From UBA1268 sp965662195 (GTDB lineage Bacteria; Planctomycetota; Planctomycetia; Pirellulales; UBA1268): DNA of 26,953 bases. Location: the NCBI GenBank assembly GCA_965662195.1, contig CBFIHA010000053.1:1-26953 (forward strand), in the 5' to 3' direction. Both the position numbers and the translations under genes were made by a program. The notes beneath the pieces are model-generated. The model did not search any database, was not told the DNA's origin, and saw only the letters and a list, made by a program, of their open reading frames with translations. Of this stretch, positions 15,063 through 25,777 are shown in pieces (positions within the stretch are counted from its first letter, which is position 1; the number at the start of each line of letters is the position of its first letter).

Positions 15063-16955
15063 ATGTGCGGAATTGTGGGCTACATCGGGTTTCGTCAGGC
15101 GGCCGAGCGGGTGCTGGAAGGGCTGCAGCGGCTGGAGTACCGCGGCTACGACTCCTCCGGCATCGCCGTCCTCGACCACGACGCCGAAGTGGCGGTGCAG
15201 AAGGCCGCCGGTCGGCTCGACCGGCTGGAGGCGACCCTGGCGACTGGACTGCCCGACAGCTCAATCGGGATCGGCCACACCCGCTGGGCTACCCACGGTG
15301 CTCCCACTGACGGCAACGCCCATCCCCATCTTGGTGGCGGCTGCGCCAACGGTCAGGGGCACTCCGTCGCGGTGGTCCACAACGGAGTCATCGAGAATTT
15401 CCGCAGCCTCAAGGCCCGGTTGGAGGTCGAGGGCTATGTCTTTCAGTCGGAGACCGACTCGGAGGTGATTGCCCATCTGATCGACAGCTGCCTGAAGCAG
15501 ATTCTGGCTGACGGTCCACGGGTGACCGATGACATCGATGACTCGCCCTGCGTTACCGCGGTCCGGCAGGCTGTCAGTCAGCTGCGTGGCACCTATGGCC
15601 TCCTGGTGTTGTTCCGTCACAAGCCCGACTTGATGGTGGCCGCCCGGTTGGGCAGCCCGTTGGTGATCGGCGTTGGTGACGGCGAGTATTTCATCGCCAG
15701 TGATGCCAGCCCGTTGGCCGGCAACACCAATCGCATTGTCTACCTTGCCGACCACGAAGTGGCGGCAATCACCCGGCAGCAGTTTCGTGTAGTGCACCGT
15801 GACACCGGCCGGATCGAGCCGGCCGTGCAGCCGCTGGAGCTGGCAGCCAACGATGTCGGCCGGGGCGACTACGCCCACTTCATGCTGAAGGAAATCTACG
15901 AGCAGCCCGAGACGATCCGGGCCGCTATGCGGGGCCGGCTGGACCGGGACAATGCCACGGCGATTTTTGGTGGCCTCAACCTGACGCCGTCCCAGCTGCA
16001 GGCGATCAACCGGGTGGTGCTCACCGGCTGCGGGACCAGCTGGCATGCTGCGATGGTTGGCGAGTATCTGATCGAAGAATTTGCCCGCCTGCCGGTTGAA
16101 GTTGAGTACGCCAGCGAACTGCGATACCGCAATCCCCCGCTCAGCAAGAACACGCTGCTGTTCGCCCTGACTCAGTCGGGCGAGACGGCCGACACGCTGG
16201 CGGCCCTCCGCGAGATGAAGCGGAAGGGCCACCCGACCCTGGCAATCTGCAACACCGTCGGCAGCACGATCGCCACCGAGGCAGACGGCGGCATCTATCT
16301 GCATGCCGGTCCCGAAATTGGGGTGGCCAGCACCAAGGCCTTCACCAGCCAGTGCGTCGTGATGGCGCTGCTCGGGCTCTACTTTGGTCGGCTTCGCCAC
16401 ATGAGCCTGGAGCAGGGGCTTGCCTATATCGATGCCCTGGAAAAGCTTCCCGATCTTGTCACCGAGGCACTGACCGTCGAACCGATGGTCCGCGGGATCG
16501 CCGAACGCTACCGCAACGCCAACACCTTTCTCTATCTCGGCCGGCAGTACAACTTTCCACTCGCCCTCGAGGGCGCATTGAAGCTCAAGGAGATCAGCTA
16601 CATCCATGCGGAAGGCTATCCGGCAGCGGAGATGAAGCATGGGCCCATTGCTCTGGTCGATCCGCTGACACCGAGCGTCTTCCTGATTCCCAAGGACGGT
16701 GTCTACGAGAAGGTGATCCTCAATCTCGAAGAGATCAAGGCCCGTAAGGGACCGGTCATCGCGGTGGTGAGCAAGGGTGATGACCGCGTGGCCGAGCTTG
16801 CCGACGAGGTGATTGAGTTGCCGACCTGTCCCGATTTCCTCAACCCGATCGTGGCATCGATTCCACTGCAACTGCTTGCCTATCACATCGCCTGCTTTCG
16901 GGGCTGCGATGTCGACAAGCCCCGCAACCTCGCCAAGAGCGTTACGGTGGAGTGA
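15063..16955 (+). CDS. glmS: Glutamine-fructose-6-phosphate aminotransferase (isomerizing)
   Basis: The 630-residue enzyme makes glucosamine-6-phosphate from fructose-6-phosphate and glutamine, the first step towards UDP-GlcNAc for peptidoglycan and lipopolysaccharide. The class II glutaminase domain starts MCGIVGYIG, with Cys2 becoming the N-terminal nucleophile; HTRWATHG, HNGVIENF and SETDSEVIAH follow. Two sugar-isomerase (SIS) domains fill the rest, with GCGTSWHA near residue 322, TQSGETADT near 370 and GVASTKAFTSQ; the end reads NLAKSVTVE, the conserved C-terminal tail. GGAGG eight bases upstream sets the start. The size is slightly above the usual 609. No glmS ribozyme is evident in the 143-bp upstream region. 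Its end overlaps mutY by 14 bp. Confidence 0.97.
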   Translation: MCGIVGYIGFRQAAERVLEGLQRLEYRGYDSSGIAVLDHDAEVAVQKAAGRLDRLEATLATGLPDSSIGIGHTRWATHGAPTDGNAHPHLGGGCANGQGHSVAVVHNGVIENFRSLKARLEVEGYVFQSETDSEVIAHLIDSCLKQILADGPRVTDDIDDSPCVTAVRQAVSQLRGTYGLLVLFRHKPDLMVAARLGSPLVIGVGDGEYFIASDASPLAGNTNRIVYLADHEVAAITRQQFRVVHRDTGRIEPAVQPLELAANDVGRGDYAHFMLKEIYEQPETIRAAMRGRLDRDNATAIFGGLNLTPSQLQAINRVVLTGCGTSWHAAMVGEYLIEEFARLPVEVEYASELRYRNPPLSKNTLLFALTQSGETADTLAALREMKRKGHPTLAICNTVGSTIATEADGGIYLHAGPEIGVASTKAFTSQCVVMALLGLYFGRLRHMSLEQGLAYIDALEKLPDLVTEALTVEPMVRGIAERYRNANTFLYLGRQYNFPLALEGALKLKEISYIHAEGYPAAEMKHGPIALVDPLTPSVFLIPKDGVYEKVILNLEEIKARKGPVIAVVSKGDDRVAELADEVIELPTCPDFLNPIVASIPLQLLAYHIACFRGCDVDKPRNLAKSVTVE

Positions 16956-18015
16956 GCAGCTGGGCGATTCGACGGCCGGGGGCGGTCATCGCCAGCGCGG
17001 CCAGCTCATTCGGCCGAACCCAACGCTGGTGCCGCTTTGCACGTGGCCGGAAGCTGACGTCGCTGGCAGTCACGCGGCAGCTCACCTGGTGGTGGGTTAC
17101 CGTGTAGCGGACGTTGCCGACGTCACGACGTCGGCCAACTGTCTGGATGCCCGCAGGAAGCTGCCGGGGAAAGTCCCAGAGACCCTCCCACCATTCGCCC
17201 GGCTGCCGCTGTTCCACGAGCAGCCGCCCCCGATGCCGGAGCACGATCGCCGTTTCCTCAAGCCGGCGAATCGCTCGTGGTGCCGGCAGCCTGGGGATCT
17301 CGGCGACCCGCCGCTGCTGCCTGGCGACGCAGGCGGCAGCGAGAGGGCAGGCCTGGCACCGGGGCTGGGCAGCGGTGCAGATGATCGCACCGAAATCCAT
17401 CAGGGCCTGATTGAAGCGGCCGGCGGCCCGCCGAGGAAGCATTGCGGCGGCCAGCTGCCAGAGCGGCTCCTCGTCCCGAGGCCGGACCAGCGGCTGGTCA
17501 TAGCCGGTCAGCCGGGCCAGCACCCGCCGCGAGTTGGCCTCGATGATTGGCTCAGGCTGATCAAAGGCAATTGAGGCGATCGCTGCGGCAGTGTAGCGGC
17601 CAATTCCCGGAAGCTGCGCTAGCTCGCCCACCGTCTCTGGAAACACGCCTCCATGCTGGCTGACAAGCTGCCCGGCGGCAGCGTGCAACTGGCGGGCCCG
17701 ACGGTAATAGCCCAGGCCCTCCCAGGCCCGCAGTACGTCAGGCTCAGCGGCCGCAGCCAGGTCGGTCACGGTCGGAAATCGCTCCAGAAAACGCTGGAAA
17801 TAGTCACGGACCCGCTCGACCTGGGTCTGCTGCAGCATGATCTCACTGAGCCAGATGCGGTAGGGATCACGGGACCGCCGCCAGGGCAGATCCCGGCCCG
17901 CCCGGCGGTACCAGGCGAGCAGTGGCCTGACGACGGTGGCAGCCGGCCAAGGCAGCTCGGTGCAAGCAGCCGGTGGCAGTCGACGTCGATCAGTCCTGTT
18001 GGTGTCTGCTGCCAC
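16942..18015 (-). CDS. mutY: A/G-specific adenine glycosylase
   Basis: The 357-residue enzyme removes adenine mispaired with 8-oxoguanine in base excision repair. It shows LLAWYRRAGRDLPWR, the catalytic glutamate of SEIMLQQTQV (E58), the helix-hairpin-helix LPGIGRYTAAAIASIAF at 135-151, and a [4Fe-4S] cluster motif C-x6-C-x2-C-x5-C at 213, 220, 223 and 229. A C-terminal NUDIX-like domain (EETAIVLRHRGRLLVEQR onward) recognises 8-oxoguanine in relatives. The usual catalytic Asp of the DGN motif is replaced by Glu (IIEANSRR, E159). The GTG at 18015 was chosen for AGGA six bases upstream; an ATG at 18105 in the same frame would add 30 residues and overlap the divergent gene. The 3' end overlaps glmS by 14 bp. 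Confidence 0.92.
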   Translation of the reverse strand: MAADTNRTDRRRLPPAACTELPWPAATVVRPLLAWYRRAGRDLPWRRSRDPYRIWLSEIMLQQTQVERVRDYFQRFLERFPTVTDLAAAAEPDVLRAWEGLGYYRRARQLHAAAGQLVSQHGGVFPETVGELAQLPGIGRYTAAAIASIAFDQPEPIIEANSRRVLARLTGYDQPLVRPRDEEPLWQLAAAMLPRRAAGRFNQALMDFGAIICTAAQPRCQACPLAAACVARQQRRVAEIPRLPAPRAIRRLEETAIVLRHRGRLLVEQRQPGEWWEGLWDFPRQLPAGIQTVGRRRDVGNVRYTVTHHQVSCRVTASDVSFRPRAKRHQRWVRPNELAALAMTAPGRRIAQLLTPP

Positions 18016-18103
18016 TTGCAATCCTGCCCGGTGTCGGTTCCAACCAGCGGTGGGAAGCGGGCCACTGGTGGCGACCGCCCCGCCGTCTCCGTGCCATCCA
18101 CCC

Positions 18104-18607
18104 ATGCCGAAGCCAAGCCGCCGTGACCGGTTGAAGCTGGTCCGCCGTGACCTGCCCGACGGGCCCTGCTGGGAGATTCAGCAGCCACGGTGCGGCCGGG
18201 AGCGGCTTGATGATATCAGCGAGGTCGAAGCCATGATCGCCGGAGGGGAGGCTGAAATTGCCCACGAGGAGCTGGTCTGGCTGCTCACGGAGTGCCCCGA
18301 TTTTCTGGAGGCCCATGTGCAGCTGGGGCTGCTGGCACTCGAGGCCGACGATCCCAAACTTGCCCGCGGCCACTTTGGCCGGGCCGTTGAACTCTGCACC
18401 CGGGCCCTGGCAGCGGCTGGTGACCCTGGGCCCTTGCCCTACCAGTTGGCCGGAAATCGGCCGTTCCACGAGGCGGCCAAGGGACTGGTGCACTGCCTGC
18501 TCGACCTGGGGCGTCGCGGTATGGCCGCACAGGTCTGCCGGCAGGTCATCTCGCTCGATCCGACCGATCCGCTCGGCCTCGGCAGCCTGGTCGGAGAGCG
18601 AGCATGA
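18104..18607 (+). CDS. Small TPR-like protein in the tmk operon
   Basis: The 167-residue product has a basic N-terminal part (residues 1-20) and then helical pairs typical of tetratricopeptide repeats: AEIAHEELVWLLTECPDFLEAHVQLGLLALEADDPKLARGHFGRAVEL at about 50-97 and a second pair near 123-158 ending VCRQVISLDPTDP. No signal peptide or membrane segment is seen, so it should be cytoplasmic and bind a partner. Its stop overlaps the tmk start (ATGA), which implies translational coupling and a shared operon. Function is unknown; a link to nucleotide supply or replication is suggested only by position. The ATG lacks a good ribosome-binding site. Confidence 0.75.
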   Translation: MPKPSRRDRLKLVRRDLPDGPCWEIQQPRCGRERLDDISEVEAMIAGGEAEIAHEELVWLLTECPDFLEAHVQLGLLALEADDPKLARGHFGRAVELCTRALAAAGDPGPLPYQLAGNRPFHEAAKGLVHCLLDLGRRGMAAQVCRQVISLDPTDPLGLGSLVGERA

Positions 18608-19242
18608 CGCGGGGCAGGCTTATCGTGCTGGAGGGCATGGACGGCTCGGGCAAGTCTTCCCAGGTTGGTGTGGTTGCCGGCTGGTTGGCCGAGCGAGGCC
18701 GGACGGTTGTTGCCTGCCGCGACCCCGGGTCGACACCGGTGGGGGACGCCATCCGCGAGATCCTGCTGCATCGGCACGATCTGCAGATGACGGCGGAAGC
18801 GGAGATGTTTCTCTACATGGCAGCGCGATCGCAACTGGTGCGCGAGGTCATCACCCCGGCGCTGGAGGTGGGGGACTGGGTGGTCTCAGACCGATTTCTG
18901 CTGAGCAACATCGTCTATCAGGGGCACGCCGGCGGGCTCGACCCGGATCAGGTCCGGCTGGTTGGTGGCCTGGCAACCGGAAACCTCGAGCCCGATCTGA
19001 CGCTGCTGCTCGATGTCGACCTCGACACGGTGGCCCGCCGGCTCAACCGGCCGCTGGACCGGCTCGAGGCCCGGGGGCAGGACTATCGGCAGCGGCTGCG
19101 GGACGGCTATCTCCATGAGGCTGCCCGGACCGCCGCCACCATCATTGACGCCACCGCTGACCTGGCCACCGTCAGCGGGCTGATTATCGCGGCCGTGGAG
19201 GCAGCCTTTCCCGAGCTGGACGAGTTGGGCGTGGACGGCTGA
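18604..19242 (+). CDS. tmk: Thymidylate kinase (dTMP kinase)
   Basis: The 212-residue enzyme phosphorylates dTMP to dTDP with ATP, an essential step for DNA synthesis. It shows the P-loop EGMDGSGKSS at 10-19, RDPGSTPVGDAIR at 39-51 (REPGGT in most relatives), the DR motif SDRFLLSNIVYQG at 95-107 (usually DRY) and a LID region RLEARGQDYRQRLRDGYL near 155-172. Length matches the family. The start overlaps the stop of the TPR-like gene and GGAGAG lies close upstream. holB follows after 52 bp, a common neighbour of tmk in bacteria. Confidence 0.95.
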   Translation: MTRGRLIVLEGMDGSGKSSQVGVVAGWLAERGRTVVACRDPGSTPVGDAIREILLHRHDLQMTAEAEMFLYMAARSQLVREVITPALEVGDWVVSDRFLLSNIVYQGHAGGLDPDQVRLVGGLATGNLEPDLTLLLDVDLDTVARRLNRPLDRLEARGQDYRQRLRDGYLHEAARTAATIIDATADLATVSGLIIAAVEAAFPELDELGVDG

Positions 19243-19294
19243 CCGCCCATCGCGACAATCAGGGAATGAAATCTGACCGACGGGAACTGTGGTG

Positions 19295-20305
19295 ATGGCC
19301 TGGCAGGGCATCGAGGGACACGACGCGATTGCCGGCCGGTTTGCCACTGCCGAGGTGGCTGGCCGGGTTGCGGGAAGCTATCTCTTTGTCGGCCCACCAG
19401 GGGTCGGAAAGGGGACGTTTGCCCGCGGGCTGGCTCTGGCACTGGTCTGCGAGCGGCCTGCTGCAGGACTGGTCGCCTGTCGTGGATGCAGTTCCTGCAT
19501 GCAGGCTCTCGCTGGCACGCATCCCGACATCGATCTGGTCGAGAAGCCAATCGACCGTGCGACGATTCCCCTTGAGTTGCTCATCGGAAGCCCCGATCAG
19601 CGGCTGCGGGAGGGACTCTGCTGGCGGCTGCTGCTGCGGCCGGCCGTTGCCCGCCGTAAGGTGGCGATTCTGCTGGATGCCGATCATCTGTCCGAGGAGG
19701 CGGCCAACTGTCTGCTCAAGACCCTCGAAGAGCCGCCCCCGGGTGCCGTGATCATGCTGGTTGGCACAGCGCTGCAGCGGCAGCTGCCGACCATTCGGTC
19801 CCGCTGCCAGACGGTCCGGTTCGGCCTGTTGTCAGCCGCCACCATCGAGCAGATTCTTCAGCGCGAACAGCGGACGGAGGGGGACGAGGCCAGTCCTGCC
19901 GATCTCTCCGCCGCGGCGGCGGCGGCCGGCGGCAGCCTGCAGCGGGCGCGGCTGCTGCTCAGCGACGAGGTCGCTGCGTTTCGGCAGCGGCTGACCGGGC
20001 TGCTCGAACGCCGGCCCCTGCCCGGTGTCGAACTCTCACGCGAGGCCCTTGCCGTGGTTGAAGCTGCCGGCAAGGAGGCTCCGCTCCGTCGGGCCCGCCT
20101 GCGGGTCATTCTGGAGATGGCCCTTGAGTTCTATCGGGCCGGTCTGCGGCAGGCGGCCCGGGACCGGGACGTTCGGCTTGGCAATGTGGAGGCCTGTCTG
20201 GCTGACACGCTTGAGGCCTTGGCCGGCATCGATCGCAACGCCAACCTCGGCATCCTGATCGATGCCTGGTCGGCCCGGCTGGAACGCTCTGTGGCCCGCC
20301 GCTGA
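19295..20305 (+). CDS. holB: DNA polymerase III, delta' subunit
   Basis: The 336-residue product is a clamp-loader AAA+ subunit that helps load the beta sliding clamp. It has Walker A GPPGVGKG at 33-40, a four-cysteine zinc module at C52, C62, C65 and C68, a Walker-B-like ILLDADHL, the sensor-region LLKTLEEPP and the SRC motif in TIRSRCQTVRF. The arginine of SRC and the zinc module place it with delta' and gamma/tau; the size and lack of a long C-terminal domain favour delta'. Two GTG codons at 19289 and 19292 are in frame, but the ATG at 19295 has GGGA at better spacing. It is the last gene of the TPR-tmk-holB group. Confidence 0.88.
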   Translation: MAWQGIEGHDAIAGRFATAEVAGRVAGSYLFVGPPGVGKGTFARGLALALVCERPAAGLVACRGCSSCMQALAGTHPDIDLVEKPIDRATIPLELLIGSPDQRLREGLCWRLLLRPAVARRKVAILLDADHLSEEAANCLLKTLEEPPPGAVIMLVGTALQRQLPTIRSRCQTVRFGLLSAATIEQILQREQRTEGDEASPADLSAAAAAAGGSLQRARLLLSDEVAAFRQRLTGLLERRPLPGVELSREALAVVEAAGKEAPLRRARLRVILEMALEFYRAGLRQAARDRDVRLGNVEACLADTLEALAGIDRNANLGILIDAWSARLERSVARR

Positions 20306-20362
20306 TTCTCCCCAGCTTCCCTCCCTTGCCGCCGCGGGTGCGCACCGTCCCGTCGGGGTGGC

Positions 20363-20379
20363 AAAATCTACCGATTTTT
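20363..20379 (+). terminator. Weak hairpin with T-tract after holB
   Basis: AAAATC and GATTTT form a perfect 6-bp stem around a TACC loop, followed by a run of five T in all, 60 bp past the holB stop. The stem is A/T-rich, so strength is doubtful. The 213-bp gap here is richer in A and T than its surroundings and probably also holds the promoter of the next gene. Confidence 0.4.
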
Positions 20380-20518
20380 CGCCTCTCGATCATTTTTCCT
20401 GTCATTTCTGTCGATCCAGTTTTTCGGGCGGGAGTGCCGCCGGCTGGGCGGCTCACCGAGGTCCTCCCCCGGCCTGATCTGCTGCGGGTTGGTTCAGACG
20501 GTTCAAGGGATGAGCGGA

Positions 20519-23500
20519 ATGTCGCAGAAGTACGCGATCGGCATTGTCGCGACGTCGTTCGTCGCCGGGTTGCTGGCGACGGCCATGGTGTTCGGTCCAC
20601 GGGAATGGATCGGGGTCGACCTGCCCTCGTTCAGCTTCACGGCCGAACCTTTCGGTGGTTCACGCGGAAACCAACCGGCATCGCCGCAGTGGTGGCAGAT
20701 TCTGGAGTCACGGGACGTCCCGGCCAGGCCAGCCGGAACCGATCGCATGCCGCCGGGGTGGCCCTCATGGAAAAAATTGGCCGCCGGGACGAGGGGTTTT
20801 TTTCAGCGGCATTTTGGCCGGGAACAGCCGGCCACAACTGACCGGCTAGCAACGGCAACGGCACGGCAGCAGCTGGCCAGGCTGCCACAGCCACCAGATC
20901 CTTTCTCCATGAAGCAGACTGGTGGTGAAACCGAGGTTTCCCAAGGCCGGCAGTCGCCGGATCGTGTGGTGGCAGACTCTTTCCACGGTCTGCTAAGCGG
21001 TGTGGCGGCCACCGCGACCGATGGAACGACTGCGGCCGCCCCACCAGCCCGCGGTCCGCTGCCACTGGCGGCGGATCGGCAGCCCCGCCCGATGACGTTG
21101 ACCCATGACGAAATGGCATCGCTTGAGCGGCTTGCCCGCCGTGCCGGCCCGGGAGATGTTGCGGTGACGGCGTTCAGCGGGCAACGGTCGGCTGCGGCAG
21201 AGGCCGGCCAGGTTCAGCCCTCCGCTGGTGATCCGACCGCGGCAACGTTGACGGCCATCGATCCCGCCCCGGCCGCTGCTGCTGCCGAGCAGCTGGTAGC
21301 AAAGAAACAGGTGGCCTCCGAAAAGCCCTCGCCCGCCCGCCTCGCGGCTGCGGGGGAAGGTCCGCGTGCGGGTAAAGCCGATACGCCGCCGCCTGACGCC
21401 GAGGCGGTGGCCTCGGCCCAGGGGCATGTTGCCCGCGAGACCGAGGTGGCATCTCCGGAATCACTGCGGGCACTCGTCTCCCGGACCCAGCCTCCCGCCC
21501 CGGGGAACGTGGCGGCGGCAGGTGCTCGTTCGGCTGGCCAGGACGATGGTGTAACGCCGGTGGCTCCGGCCGCCTCACCGGCCGAACCGATGTCGGCTGC
21601 CGTCAGGCGGCCACAGTCGATGAAGCCGGTCAGCCGATCAGAGGGCAATGCCCGGGGGCTGCAATCGGCTGCAGCTGCACTGGAGCGGGTTGAACAGCAG
21701 CCGGTGGAAAGCCTGCTGACGCGAACACTGGGCAGTCCAGCTCCGAACCCAGTTCCCGCCGCGGAGCGGGCCGCACCCACACCGGTGACGAAGCGGACAG
21801 TGGCACGGAACGCAGCTGCTGAGGCGGATGTGATTCGCCGGCCGGCAGGCTGGGAGGATGGGGAGCCGCTTCGGCTGGAGCCTCGTCATGCCCGTCCGCA
21901 GACGACCACGGCTCCTGCGCCGCCATTGCGGCTCGACTCGGTCGGGACGCCCGTTGAACGGACATCCACCGCCGCCACAACGGCAGGTGGGGCAGGCGAC
22001 GGCGGCACCGCCTGGGTCGATCCGGACGGTGAGGATTGGGCCGAGGCGGTCACCAGCACACCAACCGGCGTGGTGGCGTCGCCCGAGACGCCGCGGGAGC
22101 GGATCGTCCGGCGGCTGTCACAGAATTCGGGAGGCATCGAAGCCGCTGGTGAGGCCAGTCCGCCGCCACCCGCTCCAGAGCCACCGATCAGCAGGGCCAT
22201 GCCCGCCGCCACAGATGAGATCGACCAGCCCCCGGTGAAGCGGCTGCTGGAGAAACTCCGGCCAACTGAGCGGCTGCGGGATCGGTTCGGACAACGCGGC
22301 GGACGCAGCGACCCGTCGCTGCCCCAGGTGGCTTCACCACAGACAGCCTGGCCGCCACCGGCTGAACTTCTGCGGCAGCTTGAAGCACTGGCCGCGGAGG
22401 CTTCTCCGCGGCCAGCGGTCTATCAGGAGGTTGGTGACTGGGTTGCCCGTACGACTGCGGCATTCAACCGGGTGCTCATGACTGCCGGGCCGCATGCAGC
22501 CGATGCTGTCGAGGCGGTCGCCGTGCTGGCTGACTGCCCGCCGGCCGGGATGACGGTTGCGGATCGGCTCGCTGACGAAGATCGGGCGAGTGAATTGCGG
22601 CGGGTGGCTTTTGCCGTCAAGCGTCGGGCAGTGACCTGGCAGGCCGCTGCGGCGCTGGCAGCGGAATGGCAGGCCGGCCTTGCCAGCCAATCCGGTTTGG
22701 CCGAAGCCGAGCAGGCGACCGTCGAGCTGGTCCATCTGCTTGCTGCCATCGAGCGGTTCGAGGCCGATCCCCGGGCGACCCAGGCCGCCGAGGTGCAGCA
22801 GTCAGTCGGGGTGGTAGCCGACGTGATGCCTGCCGAGAGTGGTGACATTGTCCGGGCCATCAGCAACCAGTACGCAGCCCCGAACTTCCGAGTCACGTTG
22901 CGGGAGGCCTTTCTCACGCTGCTGATGCCCGAGACGACCAGCCGGGCCGAAGCCGTCAGTGAGACCGTGCTGGGGCGTCCGGTCCGGGGCCGCAGGGTGG
23001 TCGATCAAAAGACATCGATTCAGCTCACCCCCGATCCCGATGAGATCTGCTTCAATCTCGTCGTCGACGGCGAGATGTCGACTTATGCGATCACCGATAC
23101 CGGGCCGATTTCGATGGCTTCGCGGGGCACGGGCCGATTCACCGTGCAGAAGCCGGTCAAGGTCTGCCAGCATGGGCTGGTCGTCGGCCCGGCGACGGCC
23201 TCAGCCTCAAACCGGGCCCGGCTGACGAACGTCTCGACCAGCTTCGATTCGGTCCCGCTGATGGGGTCGCTCTTGCGGACGCTTGCCCGCAACCAGCACG
23301 CCGAGAACCTACCGGCTGCCAACCGGGAAGTGGCCCAGAAGATCATCTGGCAGTCGTGTCAGCAGACCGACGAGGAATCGGAACGCAAGTTTGCTGAGCT
23401 GGCCGGGCTGGTTGAAGAAAAGGTCTGGGGCCCGCTGGTACGGCTCGGATTGAGACCATCCCCATTCATGGAGACCACTGAGGAAAAGGCGATCCTGCGG

Positions 23501-24157
23501 CTGCGGCTGCATGCCGATGCCCAGCTGGCCGCGCATACGCCAAGGCCGCGGGAGCCGGAGAACAGCCTGCTGGGCATGCAGGTGCACCAGTCGACCCTCA
23601 ACAATGCCTTCGACCGACTCAACATTGGTGGGCACCGGCTTTCGCTGGAGGACCTGTTTGTGCGGGTCCAGGAGCAGCTGGGGCTGGAGCCGACGGTTCC
23701 GGAGGACATTCCCGAGGGGGTCTCCGTGACCTTTGAGGCGGTCGACCCGCTGCGGGTGGAGTTTACCGACGGTCTGGTCGAGGTCCGGGTGGCGATCGAT
23801 GCCCTCGAGAGCGGTCGCCGCGACTGGTTCGACGTGGTCGGCCGGGTCAGCTACAAGCCGGTGCTGGTCGAGAACCGGGTGCTGCTTGAGCGGGAAGGGC
23901 CGATCCGGATTGGAGGCCCCGGTCATCGGGGCCGGATTGAATTCGCCCTGCGAACGATTTTCGGCAAGATCTTTCCCAAGGAGCGGCCGCTACCGGTGTT
24001 GCCCGAGAGAATCACCGAGCACCCACGGCTTCAGGAGTTGGCGGCGGTGCAGGCGGTCAGCTGGGATGGCTGGTTTGCGCTGGCCCTTGCCGACACGAGG
24101 CCGGCTCAGTTGGAGACGGCTGCGGCCACAGGGCAGGACTCAGCAGCCCGGCGGTGA
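20519..24157 (+). CDS. Large membrane-anchored protein of unknown function
   Basis: The 1212-residue product has one N-terminal transmembrane segment (residues 6-26) with a short cytoplasmic start. Residues about 30-620 are low-complexity, rich in Ala, Pro, Gly, Arg and Thr, and look disordered. The globular part runs from about 627 to 1200. It holds a helical region up to about 790, then a beta-rich region near 835-890 (ICFNLVVDGEMSTYAITDTG), a helical stretch near 920-1000 and a second beta-rich region near 1070-1150. It ends RIEFALRTIFGKIFPKERP and a QAVSWDGWFALALAD segment. I do not recognise the family; a lipid-binding or envelope-bridging role is only a guess. The ATG at 20519 has AAGGG nine bases upstream, better than the ATG at 20510. 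No partner gene is evident. Confidence 0.82.
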   Translation: MSQKYAIGIVATSFVAGLLATAMVFGPREWIGVDLPSFSFTAEPFGGSRGNQPASPQWWQILESRDVPARPAGTDRMPPGWPSWKKLAAGTRGFFQRHFGREQPATTDRLATATARQQLARLPQPPDPFSMKQTGGETEVSQGRQSPDRVVADSFHGLLSGVAATATDGTTAAAPPARGPLPLAADRQPRPMTLTHDEMASLERLARRAGPGDVAVTAFSGQRSAAAEAGQVQPSAGDPTAATLTAIDPAPAAAAAEQLVAKKQVASEKPSPARLAAAGEGPRAGKADTPPPDAEAVASAQGHVARETEVASPESLRALVSRTQPPAPGNVAAAGARSAGQDDGVTPVAPAASPAEPMSAAVRRPQSMKPVSRSEGNARGLQSAAAALERVEQQPVESLLTRTLGSPAPNPVPAAERAAPTPVTKRTVARNAAAEADVIRRPAGWEDGEPLRLEPRHARPQTTTAPAPPLRLDSVGTPVERTSTAATTAGGAGDGGTAWVDPDGEDWAEAVTSTPTGVVASPETPRERIVRRLSQNSGGIEAAGEASPPPPAPEPPISRAMPAATDEIDQPPVKRLLEKLRPTERLRDRFGQRGGRSDPSLPQVASPQTAWPPPAELLRQLEALAAEASPRPAVYQEVGDWVARTTAAFNRVLMTAGPHAADAVEAVAVLADCPPAGMTVADRLADEDRASELRRVAFAVKRRAVTWQAAAALAAEWQAGLASQSGLAEAEQATVELVHLLAAIERFEADPRATQAAEVQQSVGVVADVMPAESGDIVRAISNQYAAPNFRVTLREAFLTLLMPETTSRAEAVSETVLGRPVRGRRVVDQKTSIQLTPDPDEICFNLVVDGEMSTYAITDTGPISMASRGTGRFTVQKPVKVCQHGLVVGPATASASNRARLTNVSTSFDSVPLMGSLLRTLARNQHAENLPAANREVAQKIIWQSCQQTDEESERKFAELAGLVEEKVWGPLVRLGLRPSPFMETTEEKAILRLRLHADAQLAAHTPRPREPENSLLGMQVHQSTLNNAFDRLNIGGHRLSLEDLFVRVQEQLGLEPTVPEDIPEGVSVTFEAVDPLRVEFTDGLVEVRVAIDALESGRRDWFDVVGRVSYKPVLVENRVLLEREGPIRIGGPGHRGRIEFALRTIFGKIFPKERPLPVLPERITEHPRLQELAAVQAVSWDGWFALALADTRPAQLETAAATGQDSAARR

Positions 24158-24274
24158 GCAGGCCACGGGCCCCGGCAGGACCAGCTGCCAGCCACGCGGG
24201 TTGAAACCCCAGGCCTGCAGCCGGACAATCCGGCGGAGATTCATCCCTCCCCCGCCTCCCGAAAGGATGCCACC

Positions 24275-25690
<1,416 letters not shown>

Positions 25691-25777
25691 GTGGTTGGTG
25701 GGGGCTCAACAGGCTGCCCACGGTGCCGGTCCACGTGGCGTTGCCGCCTTTCCCCTTTCTGTCTGTGAGGTCTGACG

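Noticed and set aside
15261..16886. 541-codon open frame antisense to glmS
   Set aside because: The glmS reading shows every family motif; the antisense frame is stop-free only because of codon bias.
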